Shown: piece after piece, positions 16,837-23,115 of the stretch
How the letters are laid out: each line of letters opens with the position of its first letter
Position numbering within the stretch: position 1 is the stretch's first letter
Assembly: GCA_965651815.1 (NCBI GenBank)
Contig: CBFGTJ010000027.1
Location: 1-23,288 of the forward strand
Direction of reading: 5' to 3'
From: CBFGTJ01 sp965651815
Lineage (GTDB): Bacteria; Actinomycetota; Acidimicrobiia; Acidimicrobiales; Microtrichaceae
DNA: 23,288 nt
The notes under the pieces: generated by a model
Seen by the model: only the letters and a program-made list of their open reading frames with translations
What the model was told of the DNA's origin: nothing
Database searches by the model: none
Program-made: the position numbers and the translations under genes

Positions 16837-17226
16837 TCAGCCGCGCAAGGAGCGCAGGAGCTGGCGGGCGACGGTCGAGTTCATCTGGTAGGCAACCTTC
16901 CCGGCCGCCTTGGTGGCCTGGCGCACGACGCCGCCGCCGGTGGCCTCCTCGATCGTGTCGAGCCCGGAGATCACCGCGTCCTTGGTGGCGTCGGTGACCT
17001 TGTAGCCCATGTTCGTGAGGCCCTTGACCACGTCCGACTGGGCGATCGGCTCCGGGGCGGAGGTGGCGATGATCCGCAGGGCCTCCTTGGTGAGCTCGGC
17101 GCCCTGGTTGACCGCCTCGACCGCGCTGAGGTTCGCCGCCTCGCTGCCCTCGACCGAGGCCAGCCAGCGGCGCACCTTCACCACGATCTCGCCGTGGGTC
17201 TCGCCTTCGAAGGTGAGGGTGGGCAT
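16837..17226 (-). CDS. Small conserved-looking protein of unknown function
   Basis: 129 aa. I do not recognise a named family. The N-terminus 'LTFEGETHGEIVVKVRRWLASVEG' (4-27) reads as a beta strand followed by an amphipathic helix. The rest is mostly helical, with 'PIAQSDVVKGLTNMGYKVTDATKDAVISGL' (60-89) resembling a small helix-turn-helix or winged fold, and a basic C-terminal helix. No signal peptide, membrane segment or Cys is present. It begins 9 nt after the end of the NADH dehydrogenase gene, so it can be cotranscribed with it. It also has a -10-like TAGCGT 6 nt before the ATG that overlaps the upstream stop codon. The coding frame looks genuine in codon use and start context. Confidence 0.75.
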   Translation of the reverse strand: MPTLTFEGETHGEIVVKVRRWLASVEGSEAANLSAVEAVNQGAELTKEALRIIATSAPEPIAQSDVVKGLTNMGYKVTDATKDAVISGLDTIEEATGGGVVRQATKAAGKVAYQMNSTVARQLLRSLRG

Positions 17227-17232
17227 GGCTCG

Positions 17233-17238
17233 ACGCTA
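17233..17238 (-). promoter_or_regulatory. -10 box TAGCGT overlapping the ndh stop codon
   Basis: The TAG stop codon of the NADH dehydrogenase gene (17238-17236) is also the first three bases of TAGCGT, which ends 6 nt before the ATG at 17226. The arrangement matches other first-gene starts in the window, so the small gene may have its own leaderless promoter. Confidence 0.45.
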
Positions 17239-18570
17239 GCTGCGACGCGACCGGCCCGGCTCGCCCTGCGCGCCGCGGATCCCCTCCGCGTGGTGGCCGA
17301 CCGAGGTGGGCGGGTCGAGGATCAGGCGCGAGGCGCGGTCGTAGGTGACGTAGTTCCAGGCCCAGTTGACCAGCACGTTCGCGCGGTTGCGGAAGCCCAC
17401 CAGCATCACGAGGTGGAGCAACAGCCACGCCAGCCACCCCGGCACCCCGCTCAGGCGGATGCCGCCCGGGAGCTCGGCGACGGCGGCGTGACGACCGATG
17501 GTCGCCATCGAGCCCTTGTCGCGGTAGCGGAACGGGGCGGGCCGCTCGCCGGCGAGGACCGCCATGATCGACCGCGCGGTGTGCTCGCCCTGCTGCATCG
17601 CGACGGGCGCCACCTGGGGCAGCAGCTCGCCGTCCTGGTCGAGCGCCCCGGCGAGGTCGCCGATGACGAACACCTCCGGGTGGCCCGGCAGCGCCAGGTC
17701 GGGCCCGACCACGATCCGGCCGCCGCGGGTGAGCGCGCCGTCGCCGAGCTGTGCGGCGATCGTGGTGGCGAGCGGGCTCGCCTGCACCCCGGCGGTCCAC
17801 ACGAGGGTGCCGATCGGGATCCGGGACCCGTCGCTCAGCTCGACGACCTTGCCGTCGGTCCCGGCGACCCCGACGCCGAGCACGACCTCGACCCGGCGCT
17901 TCGACAGGGTGCGCAGCGCCAGACCCGACAGGCGTGGCGAGAAGGTGGCGAGCAGTCGGTCCGCCGGCTCGACGAGCACCACGCGGGCGCGGCGCACGTC
18001 GAGGGTCGGGAAGTCCCGGGCGAGCACCCGGTCGAACAGCTCGACCATGCCGCCGGCCAGCTCCACGCCCGTCGGGCCGCCACCCGCGATGACGACGTTG
18101 AGCGCGCCCTCGTCGACGAGGGAGGGGTCGACGCTCACCCGCTCGAACTGGCGCAGCACGTGGGCGCGCAGCGCGAGCGCGTCGTCGAGGTGCTTGAGCC
18201 CGAACGCGTGCTCCGCGATGCCCGGCACCCCGTAGGTCGCCGTGACGGCCCCGGCGGCGAGCACCAGCTGGTCGTACTCCAGCGGGGGACCGTCGTCGAA
18301 GACGACCCGGCGCGCGCCGAGGTCGACGTCGACGACCTTGCCCATCCGCACGTCCACGTTGCGGCGGCGGGCGACGATCCCGCGCACCGGGTGCGCGATG
18401 TCGTCGGAGTCGAGCCCCGCGGTGGCGACCTGGTACAGCAGCGGCTGGAAGGTGTGGAAGTTGTTCGCGTCGACGAGGACCACGTCCACGGGGGCCTCCG
18501 CCAGCTCGTCCACGAGCGCGAGCCCACCGAACCCGGCCCCCACCACCACGACCCGGTGACGCCGTTCCAT
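17236..18570 (-). CDS. ndh: Type II NADH:quinone oxidoreductase (NDH-2)
   Basis: 444 aa. Non-proton-pumping entry point to the respiratory chain, transferring electrons from NADH via FAD to quinone at the inner membrane face. FAD fold 'VVVVGAGFGGLALV' (7-20), 'FHTFQPLLYQVATAGL' (38-53) typical of NDH-2, NADH fold 'VVIAGGGPTGVELAGG' (159-174), FAD 'VFVIGDLAG' (300-308), and the quinone-site motif 'APVAMQQGEHTA' (321-332; AxQxGxxxA). A hydrophobic stretch 'WLAWLLLHLVMLVGF' (379-393) and the following amphipathic region serve as membrane anchor, followed by a short basic tail. It is divergent from guaB across 101 bp. A TAGGCT box lies 7 nt before the ATG. Confidence 0.92.
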   Translation of the reverse strand: MERRHRVVVVGAGFGGLALVDELAEAPVDVVLVDANNFHTFQPLLYQVATAGLDSDDIAHPVRGIVARRRNVDVRMGKVVDVDLGARRVVFDDGPPLEYDQLVLAAGAVTATYGVPGIAEHAFGLKHLDDALALRAHVLRQFERVSVDPSLVDEGALNVVIAGGGPTGVELAGGMVELFDRVLARDFPTLDVRRARVVLVEPADRLLATFSPRLSGLALRTLSKRRVEVVLGVGVAGTDGKVVELSDGSRIPIGTLVWTAGVQASPLATTIAAQLGDGALTRGGRIVVGPDLALPGHPEVFVIGDLAGALDQDGELLPQVAPVAMQQGEHTARSIMAVLAGERPAPFRYRDKGSMATIGRHAAVAELPGGIRLSGVPGWLAWLLLHLVMLVGFRNRANVLVNWAWNYVTYDRASRLILDPPTSVGHHAEGIRGAQGEPGRSRRS

Positions 18571-18577
18571 GCGCGCG

Positions 18578-18583
18578 AGCCTA
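18578..18583 (-). promoter_or_regulatory. -10 box TAGGCT for ndh, probably leaderless
   Basis: TAGGCT on the minus strand lies 7 nt before the ATG at 18570. The 101-bp gap also holds the divergent guaB box. Confidence 0.45.
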
Positions 18584-18659
18584 CGGGCATCACGCCCCCA
18601 CCGCCGAGCGCACCGCCCGACGACCCGCGGGCCGCAGGAGGTCGTGCGGGAGGCGGCGC

Positions 18660-18665
18660 TAGGAT
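18660..18665 (+). promoter_or_regulatory. -10 box TAGGAT for guaB, probably leaderless
   Basis: TAGGAT lies 6 nt before the ATG at 18672. It is one of the closest matches to TANNNT in the window, and no Shine-Dalgarno sequence follows it. Confidence 0.55.
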
Positions 18666-18671
18666 CGGGCG

Positions 18672-21182
18672 ATGGCGACCCTCCCCCGTGATCACGACGG
18701 CCACGACGCGAGCGGAGGAGCCGGCACCCCGGACGCCGTCGACCCCAACGCCCGCTTCGGCGGGATGGGCCTGACCTTCGACGACGTGTGCCTGGTCCCG
18801 GCGGCCTCCGACGTCGTCCCCTCCCAGGTGTCCACCTCGACGCGGCTGACCGCCGACATCGAGCTGGGCATCCCGCTCATGTCCGCCGCGATGGACACGG
18901 TGACCGAGGCCCGGCTCGCCATCGCGATCGCCCGCGAGGGCGGCATGGGCGTCATCCACCGGAACCTGTCGATCGAGGACCAGGTCACCGAGGTCGACAA
19001 GGTGAAGCGGTCCGAGTCCGGGATGATCGTCGACCCGGTCACCCTCGGCCCCGACGACCTCGTCGGCGCGGCGCTCGACATCATGGCGAAGTACCGCATC
19101 TCGGGCGTGCCGATCGTCGAGGGCGACCGCCGGCTCGTCGGCATCCTCACCAACCGTGACCTGCGCTTCGAGGACGACCCGAACCGGCCGATCCGCGAGG
19201 TCATGACCTCGGAGGGGCTGGTCACGGCCCCGCAGGGCACGACCCTCGAGGAGGCCCAGAAGATCCTCGGCAAGCACCGGATCGAGAAGCTGCCGGTGGT
19301 GGACGACGACGGCCGCATCACCGGGCTCATCACCGTCAAGGACATCACCAAGCGGATCCAGTACCCGAACGCGACCAAGGATCCCCACGGCCGCCTCCGC
19401 TGCGCGGCCGCGGTCGGCGTCGGCGACGACGCGATCGAGCGGGCGGAGGCCCTCGCCAGGTCCGGGGTGGACCTGCTCGTGGTCGACACCGCGCACGGCC
19501 ACTCGGCCGGGGTCATCGAGGTGGTCCGCAAGCTGAAGGCGACCCTGTCGGTCCCCGTGGCCGCGGGGAACATCGCGACCGGGGACGCCGCCCGCGCCCT
19601 GATCGACGCGGGCGCCGACGCGCTGAAGGTCGGCGTCGGCCCCGGGTCGATCTGCACCACGCGGATCGTCGCGGGCGTGGGCGTGCCGCAGCTGACCGCC
19701 GTGCAGGAGGTGGCGCTGGTCGCCGAGCAGCACGGGGTCGGGGTCATCGCGGACGGCGGCGTGCGCTACTCCGGCGACATCGCGAAGGCGATCGGCGCGG
19801 GCGCGGACGTCGTGATGGTCGGCAGCCTGCTCGCAGGTGTGGACGAGACGCCGGGCGACATCATCCTGTCGAAGGGTGAGCGCTACAAGGCGTACCGCGG
19901 GATGGGTTCGCTCGGCGCGATGAGCGACCGGTCGTTCTCGAAGGACCGGTACTTCCAGGGCGAGGTCGAGGTCACCGACAAGGTCGTGCCCGAGGGCGTC
20001 GAGGGGCGCGTGCCCTACAAGGGCCCGGCGTCGAAGATCCTCTACCAGCTCATCGGCGGGCTGCGCTCCGCGATGGGGTACTGCGGGGCGCACTCGATCG
20101 GGGAGCTGCAGCGCAACGCACGGTTCGTGCGGATGAGCCCCGCCGGCCTGGCCCCCAACTACTGGTTGTACCCCTCCCCCACCCCGGTTCGTTGCGGCGT
20201 GGTGGGGGTGCGAACCCCTACCTCGCAGCACGGAACGGGATCAGACGACGCCGTCGAGGCCGTCGGGGCCGAGCTGGAACCCGGTCTCGTCCAGGTCCCT
20301 GGCGGGGTCGCGCTCGTGCGGCGGTCCGGGGTCGGTGCCGGTGAGCAGCGCGAGGAGCTGGCGCAGCAGCGCGGCGGTGGCGCCCCAGACCGTGTCGCCG
20401 TGGAGGTCGAAGAAGTAGACGGGCCGGCTCAGCTCGGGCGGCCCCCACCGCTCCTCCCGGAACACGTCGGGGCGCATCAGCTCGTCCAGGGGGACCTCGA
20501 GCACGTGCTCGACCTCGGAGGGGTTCGGCCGCAGCACCGGGGGGCGGGCGACGAGGGAGACCACCGGCACGATGTAGGCGCGGCGGGTCACGGTGGTGAG
20601 GTGGTCGAGCTGGCCGACCGGTTCGACCAGCTGGGGGTCGAGGCCCACCTCCTCCCACGCCTCCCGCACCGCGGTGGTCAGCGGGTCCTCGCCGGGATCG
20701 GAGCGACCACCGGGGAACGACACCTCGCCGCGGTGGGTGCGCAGGCTCCATGCACGCCGGGTCAGCACGACGTGCAGCTTCCCGTCCCGCTCGTAGAGCG
20801 CGACGAGCACCGCCGAGGGGTTCGCCCCGAGCTGCGCGACCGGGGAGGGCAGCCCCTCCTGCCGGTCGGCGAACACCTCACGGACCCGCTCGGGCACGAG
20901 GAGCCCCGATCCGCTGGGCGACTCGGCCCACGGGGCGGGCCGGCCGGGCGTCCACAGCTGGGGCCTCGGGATGTGCTGGGGCCCGCCGCGCCGCTGCGGT
21001 GCTCCGCCCTCGTCCTCGTCCTCGCCGGGGACGTCGGAGGAGGGGCCGGGCCCCGGGCCGGTCACTCCCGGTCGGCGGCCTTCGAGCTGAGCTCCTCGAG
21101 CAGCTCCCGGAGCCCCGCGGTCTTGAGGTTGCTCATGACCCGCCCCGGGGGAGTCTCGCCCTTCTCCCACTCCATCCAGTAG
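18672..21182 (+). CDS. guaB: IMP dehydrogenase with altered C-terminus and no normal stop
   Basis: IMP dehydrogenase oxidises IMP to XMP with NAD+, the committed step to GMP. Residues 1-493 are typical: 'GLTFDDVCLVP' (33-43), two CBS domains (about 115-230), 'DTAHGHSAGV' (272-281), catalytic loop 'GVGPGSICTTR' with Cys328 (321-331), 'IADGGVRYSGDIAKA' (359-373), and flap 'SKDRYFQGE' (423-431) leading to 'EGVEGRVPYKG'. After 'RFVRMSPAGL' (493) the family normally continues with about 12 residues including ESHPHD, then 'APNYW' and a stop. Here Leu493 is followed directly by 'APNYWL' and the frame stays open to 21182, a total of 836 codons antisense to the Nudix gene. Homology ends near 20171. 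The tail is probably not functional protein: either a real deletion and stop loss, or a sequence error. Confidence 0.85.
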   Translation: MATLPRDHDGHDASGGAGTPDAVDPNARFGGMGLTFDDVCLVPAASDVVPSQVSTSTRLTADIELGIPLMSAAMDTVTEARLAIAIAREGGMGVIHRNLSIEDQVTEVDKVKRSESGMIVDPVTLGPDDLVGAALDIMAKYRISGVPIVEGDRRLVGILTNRDLRFEDDPNRPIREVMTSEGLVTAPQGTTLEEAQKILGKHRIEKLPVVDDDGRITGLITVKDITKRIQYPNATKDPHGRLRCAAAVGVGDDAIERAEALARSGVDLLVVDTAHGHSAGVIEVVRKLKATLSVPVAAGNIATGDAARALIDAGADALKVGVGPGSICTTRIVAGVGVPQLTAVQEVALVAEQHGVGVIADGGVRYSGDIAKAIGAGADVVMVGSLLAGVDETPGDIILSKGERYKAYRGMGSLGAMSDRSFSKDRYFQGEVEVTDKVVPEGVEGRVPYKGPASKILYQLIGGLRSAMGYCGAHSIGELQRNARFVRMSPAGLAPNYWLYPSPTPVRCGVVGVRTPTSQHGTGSDDAVEAVGAELEPGLVQVPGGVALVRRSGVGAGEQREELAQQRGGGAPDRVAVEVEEVDGPAQLGRPPPLLPEHVGAHQLVQGDLEHVLDLGGVRPQHRGAGDEGDHRHDVGAAGHGGEVVELADRFDQLGVEAHLLPRLPHRGGQRVLAGIGATTGERHLAAVGAQAPCTPGQHDVQLPVPLVERDEHRRGVRPELRDRGGQPLLPVGEHLTDPLGHEEPRSAGRLGPRGGPAGRPQLGPRDVLGPAAPLRCSALVLVLAGDVGGGAGPRAGHSRSAAFELSSSSSSRSPAVLRLLMTRPGGVSPFSHSIQ
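20176..20208. terminator. Hairpin after the guaB homology end
   Basis: CCCCCACC (20176-20183) pairs with GGTGGGGG (20201-20208). An overlapping alternative pairs GGTTCG (20186-20191) with CGAACC (20211-20216). It lies between the expected guaB end and the convergent Nudix stop, where a terminator is expected, yet the guaB frame reads through it. No T-run is present. Confidence 0.45.
20241..21065 (-). CDS. Nudix hydrolase, CoA pyrophosphatase-like
   Basis: 274 aa from GTG 21065, which overlaps the TGA of the 53-aa gene (GTGA). The frame is open further upstream but only in another frame of that gene. The Nudix box GX5EX7REUXEEXGU is perfect at residues 120-142 ('GRSDPGEDPLTTAVREAWEE' then VGL), providing the metal-binding glutamates. 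The preceding 'VVLTRRAWSLRTHRGEVSFPGG' has the L-R-x-H-x-G-x-V-x-F-P-G-G pattern of the NudL/CoA-pyrophosphatase group, which cleaves CoA or acyl-CoA to phosphopantetheine and 3',5'-ADP. A Pro/Gly/Asp-rich N-terminus (1-55) is probably disordered. The whole gene lies opposite the abnormal guaB extension; its perfect motif makes this strand the real coding one. Confidence 0.9.
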   Translation of the reverse strand: MTGPGPGPSSDVPGEDEDEGGAPQRRGGPQHIPRPQLWTPGRPAPWAESPSGSGLLVPERVREVFADRQEGLPSPVAQLGANPSAVLVALYERDGKLHVVLTRRAWSLRTHRGEVSFPGGRSDPGEDPLTTAVREAWEEVGLDPQLVEPVGQLDHLTTVTRRAYIVPVVSLVARPPVLRPNPSEVEHVLEVPLDELMRPDVFREERWGPPELSRPVYFFDLHGDTVWGATAALLRQLLALLTGTDPGPPHERDPARDLDETGFQLGPDGLDGVV

Positions 21183-21223
21183 GCGAGCAGCTTGTCGGGA
21201 TCGGGTGCGGGGCGGGGGTCCAT
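21062..21223 (-). CDS. 53-aa protein translationally coupled to the Nudix gene
   Basis: ATG 21223 to TGA 21064-21062, 53 aa, starting 'MDPRPAPDPDKLLAYWMEWE' and ending 'ELLEELSSKAADRE'. After a Pro-rich start it is a charged, Leu-rich helical peptide with 'PPGRVMSNLKTAGLRELLEEL' in the centre. There is no signal peptide or Cys. Three things support a real gene: the 4-nt stop/start overlap with the Nudix gene, a TACCAT box 8 nt before its ATG, and position as first gene after the groEL terminator hairpins. Small proteins of this look occur in actinobacteria; I cannot name a family or function. It may partner with or regulate the Nudix enzyme, but only adjacency suggests that. Confidence 0.7.
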   Translation of the reverse strand: MDPRPAPDPDKLLAYWMEWEKGETPPGRVMSNLKTAGLRELLEELSSKAADRE

Positions 21224-21231
21224 GGCCCCAG

Positions 21232-21237
21232 ATGGTA
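21232..21237 (-). promoter_or_regulatory. -10 box TACCAT for the small gene and Nudix gene
   Basis: TACCAT on the minus strand lies 8 nt before the ATG at 21223 and would start a transcript 1-2 nt from it. This is consistent with a separate unit downstream of the groEL terminator. Confidence 0.45.
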
Positions 21238-21277
21238 CCGGCCCCCGTCGACCGATTGGCCGGGCGCCGCGCCTGCG

Positions 21278-21331
21278 CCGTTCCGTTCTGCAGAAGGAGC
21301 GGTTCCAGTGGTCATCCGCCGAACGGAACGG
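21278..21331. repeat. 11-bp inverted repeat with 32-nt spacer
   Basis: CCGTTCCGTTC (21278-21288) is the exact reverse complement of GAACGGAACGG (21321-21331). The spacer begins inside the palindrome TTCTGCAGAA (21286-21295). It lies about 40 bp upstream of the TACCAT box and could be a long hairpin or paired regulator sites. Confidence 0.5.
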
Positions 21332-21350
21332 GCTGGGGGGCCGGACGCGA

Positions 21351-21378
21351 GAGGGCCGGACCCTGCGGTCCGGCCCTC
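21351..21378 (-). terminator. groEL terminator hairpin
   Basis: GAGGGCCGGACC-CTGC-GGTCCGGCCCTC: a perfect 12-bp, G+C-rich stem with a 4-nt loop, 44-71 nt past the groEL stop. It lacks a T-run, as is common in high-G+C actinobacteria. It is the strongest stem-loop in the window. Confidence 0.75.
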
Positions 21379-21388
21379 CGACAGCTGC

Positions 21389-21402
21389 GTGAGCGTGCTC
21401 AC
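21389..21402. repeat. Short inverted repeat after groEL
   Basis: GTGAGC-gt-GCTCAC, 6-bp arms with a 2-nt centre, between the terminator stem and the stop-proximal hairpin. It may be part of a compound 3'-end structure protecting the groEL transcript. Confidence 0.4.
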
Positions 21403-21420
21403 GTTCCCGTGGCGGGAACG
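21402..21420 (-). repeat. Stop-proximal hairpin after groEL
   Basis: CGTTCCCG-tgg-CGGGAACG, perfect 8-bp arms with a 3-nt loop, beginning 1 nt after the groEL stop codon. With two further stems it forms a three-hairpin 3' untranslated region. Confidence 0.5.
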
Positions 21421-21421
21421 A

Positions 21422-23062
21422 TCACATCATGCCGCCCATGCCGCCCATGCCGTCCATGCCACCCGGCATGCCGCCGGCGGCCGGCTCCTCAGGCTTGTCG
21501 GCGATGAGCACCTCGGTGGTGAGCAGCATGCTCGCGATCGACGCCGCGTTCTGCAGCGCCGCACGGGTCACCTTCGCCGGGTCGATGACACCCGCCTTGA
21601 GCAGGTCCTCGAACTCCCCGGTGCGGGCGTTGAAGCCCGTGTTGCCGCTCTCGCCCTCGAGCTGCTGCACGATGACCGCACCCTCGAAGCCCGCGTTGTC
21701 GGCGATGAGCCGGGCGGGGGCGTCGAGGGAGCGCAGCACGATGCGGGCACCGGTCTGCTCGTCGCTGTCGAGGTCGTCGACCACCTTCGCGACCGCGCTC
21801 TTGGCACGGACGAGGGCGGTGCCACCACCAGCGACGATGCCCTCCTCGATCGCGGCACGGGTGGCCGAGAGGGCGTCCTCGATGCGGTGCTTCTTCTCCT
21901 TGAGCTCCACCTCGGTGGCGGCGCCCACCTTGACGACCGCGACACCGCCGGAGAGCTTCGCGAGCCGCTCCTGGAGCTTCTCGCGGTCCCAGTCCGAGTC
22001 GGTGTTCTCGATCTCGGCCTTGATCTGGGCGATCCGACCGGCGACGTCGTCCTGCGAGCCGGCGCCCTCGATCACCGTGGTGAGGTCCTTGGTGACGACG
22101 ACCTTGCGGGCGCTGCCCAGCAGGTCGAGCGTGGCGCTGTCCAGCTTGAGGCCGACCTCCTCGGCGATGACCTGGCCGCCGGTGAGGATGGCGAGGTCCT
22201 GCAGCATCGCCTTGCGGCGCTCACCGAAGCCGGGGGCCTTGACCGCGACCGAGTTGAAGGTGCCGCGGATCTTGTTGACCACCAGCGTCGCGAGGGCCTC
22301 GCCCTCGACGTCCTCGGCGATGACCAGCAGCGGCTTGCCGGCCTGCATGACCTTCTCGAGGACCGGGAGCAGCTCCTGGACCGAGGAGATCTTGGAGTTG
22401 ACCAGGAGGATGTAGGGGTCCTCGAGGACGGCCTCCTGCCGGTCGGCGTCGGTCACGAAGTACGGCGAGAGGAAGCCCTTGTCGAACTGCATGCCCTCGG
22501 TGAAGTCGAGGTCGATGCCGAACGTGTTGGACTCCTCGACGGTCACGACGCCGTCCTTGCCGACCTTGTCGATCGCGTCGGCGATCACGTCGCCGATCGA
22601 CTGGTCGGCGGCGGAGATGGCGGCGACCTGGGCGATCTCGGCCTTCTCGTCGATCTCCTTCGCGGCGTCCGCGATGGCGTCGACGGCGGCGGAGACGGCG
22701 GTCTCGATGCCGCGCTTCACGCCCATCGGGTTGGCGCCCGCGGCGACGTTGCGCAGCCCCTCGCGCACGAGCGCCTGGGCGAGCACCGTCGCGGTGGTGG
22801 TGCCGTCACCCGCGATGTCGTTGGTCTTGGTGGCCACCTCCTTGACGAGCTGGGCACCCATGTTCTCGAAGGGGTCCTCCAGCTCGATCTCACGGGCGAT
22901 GGACACACCGTCGTTGGTGATGGTGGGAGCGCCGAACTTCTTGTCGAGCACGACGTTGCGGCCCTTGGGACCGATCGTCACCTTCACCGCGTCGGCCAGG
23001 CGGTTCACACCGGTCTCGAGCGAGCGACGTGCGTCGTCGTCGAACTTCAGGATCTTGGACAT
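21422..23062 (-). CDS. groEL: Chaperonin GroEL (60 kDa)
   Basis: 546 aa, full length. ATP-driven protein-folding chamber subunit working with GroES in the cytoplasm. The start 'MSKILKFDDDARRSLETGVN' and 'VKVTIGPKGRNVVLD' (27-41) are standard; the ATP-site motif 'DIAGDGTTTATVLAQAL' spans 82-98. The signature 'AAIEEGIVAGGGTALVRA' lies in the second half. The C-terminus is a 'GGMPGGMDGMGGMGGMM' tail. This GGM type marks the housekeeping chaperonin; actinobacterial GroEL1 paralogues usually end in a His-rich tail. Purine-rich sequence upstream of the ATG gives a plausible ribosome binding site. It lies 53 nt after groES in the classical groES-groEL order. Heat-shock control sites would sit upstream of groES, outside the window. 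Confidence 0.98.
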   Translation of the reverse strand: MSKILKFDDDARRSLETGVNRLADAVKVTIGPKGRNVVLDKKFGAPTITNDGVSIAREIELEDPFENMGAQLVKEVATKTNDIAGDGTTTATVLAQALVREGLRNVAAGANPMGVKRGIETAVSAAVDAIADAAKEIDEKAEIAQVAAISAADQSIGDVIADAIDKVGKDGVVTVEESNTFGIDLDFTEGMQFDKGFLSPYFVTDADRQEAVLEDPYILLVNSKISSVQELLPVLEKVMQAGKPLLVIAEDVEGEALATLVVNKIRGTFNSVAVKAPGFGERRKAMLQDLAILTGGQVIAEEVGLKLDSATLDLLGSARKVVVTKDLTTVIEGAGSQDDVAGRIAQIKAEIENTDSDWDREKLQERLAKLSGGVAVVKVGAATEVELKEKKHRIEDALSATRAAIEEGIVAGGGTALVRAKSAVAKVVDDLDSDEQTGARIVLRSLDAPARLIADNAGFEGAVIVQQLEGESGNTGFNARTGEFEDLLKAGVIDPAKVTRAALQNAASIASMLLTTEVLIADKPEEPAAGGMPGGMDGMGGMGGMM

Positions 23063-23115
23063 GAGCTCTCTTCTCTGTGTTCGTTCGCGTACAGGTTCGT
23101 GCCGAGCTCAGGCCG

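Noticed and set aside
15628..18774. Plus-strand open frame of 1048 codons opposite guaB3 and ndh
   Set aside because: It is antisense to two clear enzymes and a small gene, is rich in Arg/His/Asp/Val without motifs, and has no start context.
20176..20220. tRNA-like T-arm (GGGGTTCGCACCCC on the minus strand)
   Set aside because: The loop lacks the conserved A of a T-loop, and no acceptor, anticodon or D arm can be built around it. Read instead as part of terminator hairpins.
18135..20231. Minus-strand open frame of 698 codons opposite guaB
   Set aside because: Its first part is antisense to the well-conserved IMP dehydrogenase core and its end runs into ndh in another frame; low-complexity composition.
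20151..20420. Simple frameshift as the explanation of the missing guaB stop
   Set aside because: I read the other two frames from 20151: the nearest stops are about 190 and 270 nt away, and neither frame contains the missing ESHPHD-type segment. One inserted or deleted base does not restore a normal end.
21224..23115. Heat-shock operators (CIRCE or HAIR type)
   Set aside because: None of the expected inverted repeats is seen around groEL. They would lie upstream of groES, outside the window.
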